Shown: positions 1-4,746, numbered from the stretch's first letter. The stretch: 6,581 nt of DNA from Nitrososphaerales archaeon TH5895 (GCA_014523695.1 JAATVS010000668.1:1-6581); one strand, 5' to 3'. Notes: generated by a model not told the origin, from the letters alone. Numbers and translations: made by a program.

Positions 1-60
1 AACCTAGTTCCGGAAAGTCTTTTATGTTTAGATGTCAAAATACACGTCGCAAACCTGCAC

Positions 61-248
61 AAGGTAGGGACGGCAGGCATATCGGCACAAATTCTGTTGG
101 CCGTCCCTATCTTCTACAAAGTTTTAAATGCCCATTTTGTGAATTCGGGCAGCCGTAACTTATGTCTTGGTCGGTCATACCAGGGCACGGCGAACCCAAG
201 GTAGACGGCTAGGGCTTGTTAACCTAATCTCTTCCTAGCCGTTCTACC
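61..248. ncRNA. Candidate structured RNA: two long inverted repeats
   Basis: Two strong hairpins lie in a stretch richer in G+C than its surroundings. Hairpin 1 pairs 63-74 with 100-111 over 12 bp, with one G-T wobble and a 25-base loop. Hairpin 2 pairs 200-213 with 234-248 over 14 bp with one bulged T. The 5' arms share the motif CAAGGTAG(GG)ACGGC at 60-74 and 197-210. A small hairpin, 168-171 with 179-182, lies between them. GC-rich folded islands in AT-rich archaeal DNA are often stable RNAs. ACA occurs at 116-118, four bases after hairpin 1, which loosely recalls an H/ACA guide, but I cannot place a guide pocket. I checked by eye for 5S rRNA, SRP RNA, RNase P RNA and tRNA signatures and found no convincing match. 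Strand and ends are unknown. From 249 to 361 I see only AT-rich sequence and a T tract. Confidence 0.35.
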
Positions 249-353
249 TCTTAATATTTTAGCATAACAATTTTAGGGAATATAAAATGTATGAAATATG
301 AAGTTTTAATATGGTTTGTTATGAGAAGTTAAAGGCATGGTTAAATGTATACT

Positions 354-360
354 AAAAAAA
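354..360 (-). terminator. T7 tract after the zinc-ribbon gene
   Basis: On the minus strand seven T's begin two bases after the stop codon of the zinc-ribbon gene. T-rich tracts without a required hairpin act as intrinsic terminators in archaea, so this is the likely 3' end of that transcript. Confidence 0.45.
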
Positions 361-361
361 T

Positions 362-508
362 TTAGTGGCCGCAACCGCAGCCGCCGGCACCGTGTTCATG
401 ATAGCTTTGACTTTGTTCAGAGCACGAGGGACATGTAGTAGTAGTCTCTGTTTCAGACATAAACATCGTGCCACAAGATGCGCATTTTAGTTTTTGAAGA
501 CCTTGCAT
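362..508 (-). CDS. Zinc-ribbon miniprotein with Cys/His-rich tail (48 aa)
   Basis: This 48-residue ORF begins with ATG at 508. It carries two CxxC knuckles, C9-A-S-C12 and C26-P-S-C29, separated by a Thr-rich turn, which is the arrangement of a one-zinc ribbon. The tail HEHGAGGCGCGH adds two Cys and several His that could bind a second metal. The first eight residues are short and basic, there is no signal peptide or membrane segment, and the protein should be cytosolic. Small zinc ribbons of this kind are common in Thaumarchaeota, but their partners are mostly unknown; DNA, RNA or protein contacts are all possible. There is no in-frame alternative start before an upstream TAG. A TATA-like box about 29 bases before the ATG and the absence of a Shine-Dalgarno site point to a leaderless mRNA. 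It diverges from the gene at 614. Confidence 0.8.
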   Translation of the reverse strand: MQGLQKLKCASCGTMFMSETETTTTCPSCSEQSQSYHEHGAGGCGCGH

Positions 509-533
509 TTCAAGTTGCGATCTACAACATCCC

Positions 534-540
534 TATTAAA
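534..540 (-). promoter_or_regulatory. TATA-like box for the zinc-ribbon gene
   Basis: TTTAATA on the minus strand is centred about 29 bases before the ATG at 508. With the usual archaeal TATA-to-start-site distance, transcription would begin at or just before the ATG. It lies in the 105-base divergent region shared with the gene at 614. Confidence 0.5.
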
Positions 541-583
541 AGTTTGACAAAATAACGTAGAATTGTAATTACTGTAAAGGCTA

Positions 584-590
584 TTATAAT
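584..590 (+). promoter_or_regulatory. TATA-like box for the gene at 614
   Basis: TTATAAT is centred about 27 bases before the ATG at 614, with a purine-rich BRE-like GTAAAGG at 574-580 just upstream. The spacing predicts a leaderless transcript. Confidence 0.55.
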
Positions 591-613
591 CATGGCATTC
601 ATACTACGGCAAC

Positions 614-1060
614 ATGGCGAAAGCTTCATCAAAGAAGGCTTCATCAGTAAAATATGATGTCATCATAAAAGCCAAGGCAACTACGACCAAGATTGTTGAC
701 ATTAGTAATGAGATCGTGAGGTTTGAGAGCAATGATAAGGGACAAGTCACTGGAAAACACTATTCCGGAGTTCACTGGGATACGGTGGAATCGACAATGC
801 TAGCAGATGGAAGCGCGACCATGGCGATAAGATATTTCCATATGACCAATAAAGGCGGATCTATTACGGGAACTGGAACTGGTACTCAGATGGCTCCAAA
901 TCAAAGAGGAATTGCAAAAGTTACCGGCGAGGGAACAATGTGGACATCCGCTCCTAGGTTATCGCATCTAAATGGCGGTAGATGGAGTGTCGAAGGTGAA
1001 GTTAATACCACTAAAGAGACTGTTGAGGTAAAAGGTAATTTCACTACCTTAGGTGTATAA
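614..1060 (+). CDS. Hypothetical beta-rich protein (148 aa)
   Basis: I do not recognise this family with certainty. The first dozen residues are Lys/Ser/Ala-rich and probably disordered (MAKASSKKASSVK). The rest alternates polar and hydrophobic residues with frequent Gly turns, suggesting an all-beta fold. A Gly/Thr run, SITGTGTGTQ, sits at about residues 83-92, followed by GIAKVTGEGTMW and near the end GGRWSVEGEV. The rhythm recalls lipocalin-like or allene-oxide-cyclase-like small barrels, but this is inference from pattern only. There is no signal peptide or transmembrane segment, so it should be cytosolic. The ATG is supported by a TATA-like box at leaderless distance. It diverges from the zinc-ribbon miniprotein, and a shared control region is possible. 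The ORF is long and uninterrupted, so a real gene is very likely even though its function is unknown. Confidence 0.82.
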   Translation: MAKASSKKASSVKYDVIIKAKATTTKIVDISNEIVRFESNDKGQVTGKHYSGVHWDTVESTMLADGSATMAIRYFHMTNKGGSITGTGTGTQMAPNQRGIAKVTGEGTMWTSAPRLSHLNGGRWSVEGEVNTTKETVEVKGNFTTLGV

Positions 1061-1094
1061 AAAGCCTGTTTTGCGATATCTCAAGCCAAACCTC

Positions 1095-1102
1095 TAAATA
1101 TT
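1095..1102 (+). promoter_or_regulatory. TATA-like box before the ORF at 1126
   Basis: TAAATATT is centred about 27 bases before the ATG at 1126, the distance expected for a leaderless archaeal transcript. The region is AT-rich, so a chance match is possible. Confidence 0.3.
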
Positions 1103-1125
1103 GATTTAATAAGTCGGGTTTTCAT

Positions 1126-1323
1126 ATGTCAAGTCCAAGTGACAGAGAAACTAGACTAGATAGCGTTAGGTTGAAACTTGGTCGCGACCGGATTCACGCT
1201 ATGAAATGCTTATTATATTGTGTCAAATTTCGTAAGATAGAAGAATATCCACTATCAATGGAAGTCAGCAATTCTGTCAGTCTGTCCATCATCTGGAGTA
1301 TTGGTCCAGCCAACGATAAATAA
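1126..1323 (+). CDS. Doubtful small hypothetical protein (65 aa)
   Basis: This ORF fills most of the gap between the beta-rich protein and the SDR gene. It has a charged N-terminal third (about residues 5-22, rich in Arg and Asp), a short MKCLLYCVKF stretch with two Cys at about residues 26-35, and no domain I can name. Support is a TATA-like box at leaderless distance and same-strand placement. Against it are the lack of any familiar motif and the fact that its last codons coincide with the likely promoter of the SDR gene. It could be a real short protein, a leader ORF or a chance ORF. Confidence 0.3.
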   Translation: MSSPSDRETRLDSVRLKLGRDRIHAMKCLLYCVKFRKIEEYPLSMEVSNSVSLSIIWSIGPANDK

Positions 1324-1324
1324 T
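1316..1324 (+). promoter_or_regulatory. TATA-like box for the SDR gene
   Basis: ATAAATAAT is centred about 24 bases before the GTG at 1344. It would give a leaderless or nearly leaderless SDR transcript and overlaps the stop codon of the preceding doubtful ORF. Confidence 0.4.
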
Positions 1325-1343
1325 ACCAGATTGATAATAGAAC

Positions 1344-2096
1344 GTGAATGATCAAAAAGTTGCGATTGTGACTGGCGGCAGTTCCGGTATTGGAAAAGCA
1401 ACCGCCATAGCTCTTGCAAAACAGGGAGTTACGACTGCAATAGCCGCGAGGCGTGTCAAAGAGGGAGAAGAGACTGTACGCCTAGTCAAAGAAGCTGGAG
1501 GTAATGGGTTATTTGTGAAAACTGACGTGGCAAATGAAGCTGACGTCAGATCATTGGTAGAGTATACTGTCAAGACATATGGCAGGCTTGATTATGCATT
1601 TAACAATGCTGGAATAGAAGAAATAATGACACCATTTTTAGATCAGACCACGGAAAAGTTCGATCAGATCATGAACATAAATGTCAAAGGCGTATGGTTG
1701 TCTATGAAATATGAGATTCCGGAGATGATTAGAACAGGAGGTGGAGCAATAGTAAATAATTCTTCCGTAGCCGGTATAATGGGATTTCCACAAATGGCGA
1801 TCTATATTGCAAGCAAACATGCCGTACTAGGACTGACCAAATCAGCTGCATTAGAATATGCCAAATCTGGTATTAGAATAAATGCTATCGCTCCGGGCGG
1901 GGTCGAAACTGAAATGGCTGATAGGGTAAATGAAAACACTCCACAATGGCTCGAAACTTTGACGTCAATGCATCCAATAGGACGAATTGCGGATCCAGAA
2001 GAGATCGCAAATGCAGTAGTCTGGTTACTATCTGAGAAAGCATCTTTTGTATTAGGTCATACGTTGATAGTCGATGGGGGAGTAGTAAGCCGATGA
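1344..2096 (+). CDS. Classical short-chain dehydrogenase/reductase (250 aa)
   Basis: A cytosolic NAD(P)(H)-dependent oxidoreductase of the FabG/glucose-dehydrogenase-like classical SDR type. The substrate, probably a small alcohol, ketone or ketoacyl compound, cannot be read from sequence. The Rossmann glycine motif TGGSSGIG is at residues 10-17, the adenine-pocket Asp at D61-V62, NNAG at 87-90, and the structural Asn at N113. The catalytic set is S141, Y154 and K158 in YIASK. The post-catalytic motif IAPGGVETEM at 182-191 and the terminal GHTLIVDGG are also present. Arg36-Arg37 after the second strand favour NADP(H) over NAD(H). Length is typical and nothing is missing. The start is GTG: a stop lies two codons upstream (1338-1340) and the ATG at 1348 is out of frame. 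A TATA-like box supports this start. The small winged-helix gene begins 62 bases downstream and may be co-transcribed. Confidence 0.95.
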   Translation: MNDQKVAIVTGGSSGIGKATAIALAKQGVTTAIAARRVKEGEETVRLVKEAGGNGLFVKTDVANEADVRSLVEYTVKTYGRLDYAFNNAGIEEIMTPFLDQTTEKFDQIMNINVKGVWLSMKYEIPEMIRTGGGAIVNNSSVAGIMGFPQMAIYIASKHAVLGLTKSAALEYAKSGIRINAIAPGGVETEMADRVNENTPQWLETLTSMHPIGRIADPEEIANAVVWLLSEKASFVLGHTLIVDGGVVSR

Positions 2097-2158
2097 ATCC
2101 TATGAACCGAAGTTACGGAATATCTCGACTAGGTGATTGAACCCACAGAATCCCGTAC

Positions 2159-2383
2159 ATGAAAACACTAACTGAGACTCAAACATTGTCATTCGTACTC
2201 AGATCTATTTCTGAGGGCGAGAATGTAGAACAGATTGTAGAAAGATTGGATGGTGATAGGAAACTTGTTAAAATCTGGGTCGAGACACTGCAGCAGATAG
2301 GTTTCATTACCAAGAATTCTTTTAATAAATTAGTGGTAACACCATATGGAGAAAATTATCTCAAGTTTGATTTACATCGATGA
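2159..2383 (+). CDS. Small winged-helix DNA-binding protein (74 aa)
   Basis: It reads as a single winged helix-turn-helix domain. Helix 1 is about residues 6-19 (ETQTLSFVLRSIS), helix 2 about 22-30 (NVEQIVERL) and recognition helix about 33-47 (RKLVKIWVETLQQIG). A beta wing follows, FITKNSFNKLVVTPYG, ending in a short ENYLKF segment. There is no effector or dimerisation domain. Stand-alone winged helices of this size are abundant in Thaumarchaeota and usually uncharacterised. The gene follows the SDR on the same strand, so it might control that gene or be co-expressed with it; this is inference from position. No clear TATA box at leaderless distance was found; AATATCTCG near 2119-2127 could start a short leader. 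Its last four codons overlap the tail of a decayed minus-strand ORF, so transcription converges here. Confidence 0.75.
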   Translation: MKTLTETQTLSFVLRSISEGENVEQIVERLDGDRKLVKIWVETLQQIGFITKNSFNKLVVTPYGENYLKFDLHR

Positions 2384-2569
2384 TTCAATCATATCAACGC
2401 TGTTTACCGCAATACCCAGGTAATCTGCTATTTGGTCAAATGACCTACCTGAGTCGTTGAGTTCTATTAGTAAGTTTTTGTCAATTTCTGCATGCCCTAT
2501 TACAAGTAGTAAGCCTAACAATCTTCCAGAAGCCCGAGAATAGGCTTTTCTGTATTTAGAACACTGTAT
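2372..2569 (-). pseudogene. Decayed paralogue of the LND-motif protein at 3832
   Basis: A minus-strand open frame of 65 codons with no ATG until its last sense codon; a TGA at 2570-2572 closes it upstream. Its middle matches the C-terminal half of the protein at 3832-4146: GRLL...HAEIDKNLLIELNDSG, then SFDQIADYL, against NRLL...HADIDKGLLVDLNDSG and TFDEIADYL. The N-terminal half of the intact relative, including the RCAIGVL motif, is missing; here the sequence before the match reads KYRKAYSRAS. Translation could begin only at a rare codon such as the TTG of GRLLG. I read it as the 3' remnant of a duplicated gene, though expression as a short C-terminal domain is possible. It lies just downstream of the exported miniprotein at 2575 and converges with the winged-helix gene, overlapping its last 12 bases. 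Confidence 0.7.
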
Positions 2570-2574
2570 TCAGG

Positions 2575-2838
2575 TTACGGGAATGGAGGTCCATTACTAA
2601 GGTCAGATTTCGGAGTTGTTGCGATTGCAACATCATTTTCGTCACCCTGGGTCTTGGGATTTATGTTAGAACACATTACGTTTACTGGGAACCAATAATT
2701 GCCACATTCATTGGTTTGTGATACGACCTGACTCTTTTTTTCATAACTACCCGCAAATACTAAATGAGGAAACATAAAAGAGACAGCAATTAATAAGGTC
2801 AAAGCCACTCCAAATACAGCCATTGCTCCGTATTTCAT
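2575..2838 (-). CDS. Exported two-cysteine miniprotein, paralogue A (87 aa)
   Basis: An N-terminal signal peptide (MKYG, then a hydrophobic run to about residue 27) ends in VFA, with likely cleavage before G30. The mature part is about 58 residues and is small, polar and soluble. It has exactly two cysteines, C45 in NECGN and C56 in NVMC, which could form one disulphide outside the membrane. A QGDENDVA motif is at 64-71, and the tail is Pro-rich and ends PPFP. From residue 28 to 71 it aligns without gaps to the product of the gene at 2995, with 23 of 44 identical. Families of this look occur in Nitrososphaerales and lack known function. The ATG is the natural start because the signal peptide follows at once. 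A weak ATAAC box lies about 28 bases upstream. Confidence 0.78.
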   Translation of the reverse strand: MKYGAMAVFGVALTLLIAVSFMFPHLVFAGSYEKKSQVVSQTNECGNYWFPVNVMCSNINPKTQGDENDVAIATTPKSDLSNGPPFP

Positions 2839-2966
2839 ATCTAGTAATCACCGATACCTTAGGTTATGTTAGTTAGGAAAAAACAGTAGAATACAAAAGT
2901 CACATAATTGTTATAGTAATTGAAATATGTTTAATGATGAAACAATCTAATACCTGTTTTCTATAC

Positions 2967-2973
2967 AAAAAAA
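2967..2973 (-). terminator. T7 tract after exported miniprotein B
   Basis: On the minus strand a pyrimidine-rich run ends in seven T's about 22 bases after the stop at 2995. It is a plausible archaeal terminator separating the gene at 2995 from the one at 2838. Confidence 0.5.
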
Positions 2974-2994
2974 GAAAGAGAAGCTGATTTGTTG

Positions 2995-3234
2995 TTAGTC
3001 TGCGCTTTGGCTGCCAGTAGCTGCTACTGCGTTTTCATCGCCTTGAACTTGTGAGCCAATGTTTTGACAGAAGACATTCAATGGTAGTTTACCATTCCCA
3101 CAAGCGTTAGCTTGTGAAGTTGCCTGATTGTATTCTTTCTTCTTTCCGGCGAATGCATCTTCTGTTGCGAGTGCTGTTGCTCCGATGAGCATTACTGCCA
3201 TTGCTGCTACAATGAACATATATTTAGTATTCAT
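2995..3234 (-). CDS. Exported two-cysteine miniprotein, paralogue B (79 aa)
   Basis: The signal peptide is classical: MNTKY, a hydrophobic core to about residue 23, then EDAFA with likely cleavage before G30. The mature protein is about 50 residues. It opens with a basic GKKKE, has C45 (ANACGN) and C56 (NVFCQNI), and then the QGDEN box at 64-68. It is the tandem paralogue of the gene at 2575-2838: motif positions 28-71 are in identical register, including the cleavage site, both Cys, P51, N53-V54, N58-I59 and Q64-N68. The conserved cysteine pair suggests one disulphide in an exported protein. Its biological role is unknown; surface attachment, metal binding or signalling cannot be told apart from sequence. 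A TATA-like box at 3254-3265 and a T tract after the stop suggest its own leaderless transcription unit. Confidence 0.82.
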   Translation of the reverse strand: MNTKYMFIVAAMAVMLIGATALATEDAFAGKKKEYNQATSQANACGNGKLPLNVFCQNIGSQVQGDENAVAATGSQSAD

Positions 3235-3253
3235 TCTTAGCAGCAGAGCGAGA

Positions 3254-3265
3254 GTTTAGTTTATC
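3254..3265 (-). promoter_or_regulatory. TATA-like box for exported miniprotein B
   Basis: GATAAACTAAAC on the minus strand is centred about 26 bases before the ATG at 3234, matching leaderless transcription. The rest of the gap from 3235 to 3528 holds a T7 terminator, a 15-codon micro-ORF on the plus strand and otherwise AT-rich sequence. Confidence 0.45.
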
Positions 3266-3491
3266 TACATTAAGCAAATCAAGACCCGTGCAAATATCTG
3301 ATTTTTTTTCTATTAAATTGACAAGAAATGTTTAGTGCATGACGACTAGGAAATGTGATACGACATTACCTAAGCAGTTATAGTACACCTTCTGAATAAT
3401 ATAAGATACCAAACCAAAAAAATAAAATGGAGTCGCTAAATTATTATGGTTGTGGTGGTTCTGGTTCTTCGTGATCGATCTCTGAATCAAT

Positions 3492-3498
3492 AAAAAAA
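3492..3498 (-). terminator. T7 tract after the sequon-rich exported gene
   Basis: Seven T's on the minus strand lie about 31 bases after the stop at 3529, likely ending the transcript that carries the genes at 3832 and 3529. Confidence 0.45.
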
Positions 3499-3528
3499 TG
3501 ATTTGTTTTGAAAATAAAGGTTCTAGAG

Positions 3529-3792
3529 CTATTCTCTAGTCGTATTAGTTGTTAGTTCAAAAAGCGGACCAAAGATCTTCCAGAAATCTTCATTGCTAAC
3601 ACTGATCGTTAGAGTGCTGTTTGCATTTGTTTTATTTGATTCCAGCCAAGTTACAACTATCTTTTTGCCATCTGAGCCTAAGTCTAGAGCCGTTATATTA
3701 TTGCGACTAATATTACCATTTGGTTGAGCTATCGCAGCTATAGTTTCACTGATCGTAAATCCAACCGTAACTACTATAACCAATGTTATCAT
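3529..3792 (-). CDS. Small exported, sequon-rich hypothetical protein (87 aa)
   Basis: The first 22 residues form a hydrophobic signal or anchor segment (MITLVIVVTVGF, then IAAIA), followed by a polar domain. Five N-X-S/T sequons are present at N27, N32, N53, N58 and N83, a high density suggesting an N-glycosylated extracellular protein, since archaea glycosylate such sites. The mature part contains a likely beta pair (KKIVVTWLES and STLTISVS) and an aromatic segment, FWKIFGPLFEL. No family is recognised. The signal segment lacks the usual basic N-terminus. In-frame codons back to the stop of the previous gene would supply one (KLQIEFCKRT), but contain no ATG, GTG or TTG, so ATG at 3792 is kept. 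It lies 39 bases after the gene at 3832 in the same frame, so the two are probably one operon. Confidence 0.68.
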   Translation of the reverse strand: MITLVIVVTVGFTISETIAAIAQPNGNISRNNITALDLGSDGKKIVVTWLESNKTNANSTLTISVSNEDFWKIFGPLFELTTNTTRE

Positions 3793-3831
3793 AGTACGCT
3801 TACAAAACTCAATCTGTAACTTGTGATTCAG

Positions 3832-4146
3832 CTATTTGTCAACTCTATCCAGATAATCTGCTATCTCATCAAATGTGTAGCCAGAGTCATTCAAATCTAC
3901 TAGTAAGCCTTTATCGATGTCTGCATGTTTCAATTGAACTGATGCGGCCAATAATCTATTTGCTGCATCAGGATAGTCTTTACCATTCCAGCCAAAAAAT
4001 GACATGAGTACACCAATAGCACATCTACCGTTATGTCCATCTGAATACCTATTCTGAATCTGTGTAAAATATTTCCCATAAGTTCGTAGAATCTGAGAGA
4101 TAGTCATACCTTGTTTTAGTAGTTGCTGCTGCTGCTGCTGAATCAT
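3832..4146 (-). CDS. LND-motif hypothetical protein with polyQ N-terminus (104 aa)
   Basis: An uncharacterised protein with two conserved-looking blocks: NGRCAIGVLMSFFGW at about residues 39-53 and DLNDSGYTFDEIADYLDRV at about 84-102. The pairing of CxxGVL with a later LNDxGxxFxxIAxx(I/L) is one I know from small uncharacterised proteins common in phage and prophage genomes; applying it here is inference. The N-terminus is six Gln (residues 3-8), five from a pure CAG run. M14 is an alternative start that would omit the polyQ. A TATA-like box about 30 bases before the first ATG supports the longer form. There is no signal peptide, so it is cytosolic. It overlaps the truncated receiver ORF by four bases and is followed by the exported gene at 3529. 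A decayed second copy lies at 2372-2569. Confidence 0.75.
   Translation of the reverse strand: MIQQQQQQLLKQGMTISQILRTYGKYFTQIQNRYSDGHNGRCAIGVLMSFFGWNGKDYPDAANRLLAASVQLKHADIDKGLLVDLNDSGYTFDEIADYLDRVDK
4126..4140 (-). repeat. (CAG)5 trinucleotide run encoding Gln
   Basis: Five perfect CAG units on the minus strand, followed by one CAA, begin three codons into the gene at 3832-4146. Such runs can change length by slippage in units of three, lengthening or shortening the polyQ without breaking the frame. Confidence 0.8.
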
Positions 4147-4397
4147 GGATTACTAGTATTATAATCAACAAGATATTTAGAATATACATACAATAGATCG
4201 CAGCGACAATAGTTGCTAGCAATGCATACTCCCAATCTGTAGTCTAATAGCACGAGATGTATTTTTTTGCCCCAGCTCTTTTTCATCAATGAACTTTCAA
4301 TACAATCCTCGCCAGAACCAACTAGAATTACATTGTATTTTGATCTTAGGGCTTTTCCAAATAATTGACGCAGATCTAACTCGTCATCGAATATCAT
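4143..4397 (-). pseudogene. Truncated response-regulator receiver domain
   Basis: Residues 1-56 read as the first half of a CheY-like receiver. The acidic pair D4-D5 (IFDDE) begins the domain, helix 1 follows (LRQLFGKALRSKY), then the second strand and GSGED. The phospho-acceptor D52 is in LVLLDYRLG. After G56 the similarity stops: no fourth strand with Thr/Ser, no conserved Lys, no fifth strand or last helix. The remaining 28 residues look like translated spacer and contain the TATA-like box of the next gene. A usual receiver is about 120 residues, so half is gone, and phosphotransfer is unlikely. The other two frames give no recognisable continuation, so deletion or replacement fits better than a frameshift. 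The start is also tight: strand 1 (KTVMIFDDE in frame) is cut by a TAA four codons before the ATG. Confidence 0.72.
4173..4179 (-). promoter_or_regulatory. TATA-like box for the LND-motif gene
   Basis: The TAAATAT core within TTCTAAATATCT on the minus strand is centred about 30 bases before the ATG at 4146. It sits inside the divergent tail of the truncated receiver ORF, which suggests that tail is promoter DNA rather than true coding sequence. Confidence 0.45.
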
Positions 4398-4467
4398 TAC
4401 GGTTTTTTACTAGTATCAAAATGACTCGCAGGATTATTTAACACTGTCAAAAAATTATTGAGTCAGA

Positions 4468-4474
4468 TATAAAA
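4468..4474 (+). promoter_or_regulatory. Canonical TATA box, plus strand
   Basis: GATATAAAAGG contains a textbook archaeal TATAAAA, the best in the window. Transcription would start near 4495-4500 on the plus strand, opposite to every recognisable gene around it. Confidence 0.45.
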
Positions 4475-4482
4475 GGCTTTAA

Positions 4483-4689
4483 AGATACACAGAGATTTGC
4501 TATTTTGAAGTTCAAAATCACAAATCAGCAACAGCTAATCTTACGTTTGGGAGTAGTGCATTGATCGAACAAGTTATTAACGCTCAAAATAGGACTGAAA
4601 AAAACAATACCGATGATAATAGTACAAAAGAATCAGGCATAATATCTAGTCTCCCGATGCCCATTCGTCCACCATACATTAGTAATTAG
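4483..4689 (+). other. Possible small gene, frameshifted gene or RNA behind a strong TATA box
   Basis: The gap between 4398 and 4798 holds no gene on the minus strand. On the plus strand a stop-free frame runs from 4483 to a TAG at 4687-4689. Its only usual start codons are TTG at 4561 (42 aa, MIEQVINAQNRTEKNN..., Pro-rich end RPPYISN) and a late ATG. A second frame opens with TTG at 4505, near the expected transcription start, and reads MKFKITNQQQLILRLGVVH before a TGA that overlaps the TTG at 4561. The two pieces could be coupled ORFs, one gene broken by an indel, or noncoding RNA. No family is recognised. Confidence 0.25.
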
Positions 4690-4746
4690 CCATCGTCACT
4701 CCTCAACTAAAGGCACTGTTTCAACAGATACTAGGATACAAGATCC

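Noticed and set aside
3..158. Plus-strand open frame from the left edge ending in KCPFCEFGQP, possibly the C-terminus of a gene starting off-window
   Set aside because: Only one CxxC pair and no other recognisable motif, and the frame spans a strong 12-bp hairpin. It cannot be told from chance without the upstream sequence.
150..250. 5S rRNA or tRNA gene
   Set aside because: GTCGGTCATA loosely recalls a 5S rRNA start, but the following sequence lacks the conserved loops and closing stem; no tRNA T-arm consensus in context.
1352..1573. 73-codon minus-strand ORF
   Set aside because: Lies wholly inside the intact SDR gene, antisense to its Rossmann motif; no independent support.
1638..1820. 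60-codon minus-strand ORF
   Set aside because: Antisense shadow of the SDR catalytic region; no domain or promoter.
3438..3545. Minus-strand frame ending HEEPEPPQP after the sequon-rich gene
   Set aside because: It has no start codon and crosses the T7 tract that looks like a terminator; a frameshifted extension of the preceding gene is not supported.
4143..4260. Hydrophobic frame ALLATIVAAIYCMYILNILL in the alternative frame after the receiver break
   Set aside because: It begins after a stop, has no start, and its hydrophobicity can come from the AT-rich promoter region; it runs into the polyQ coding DNA out of frame.
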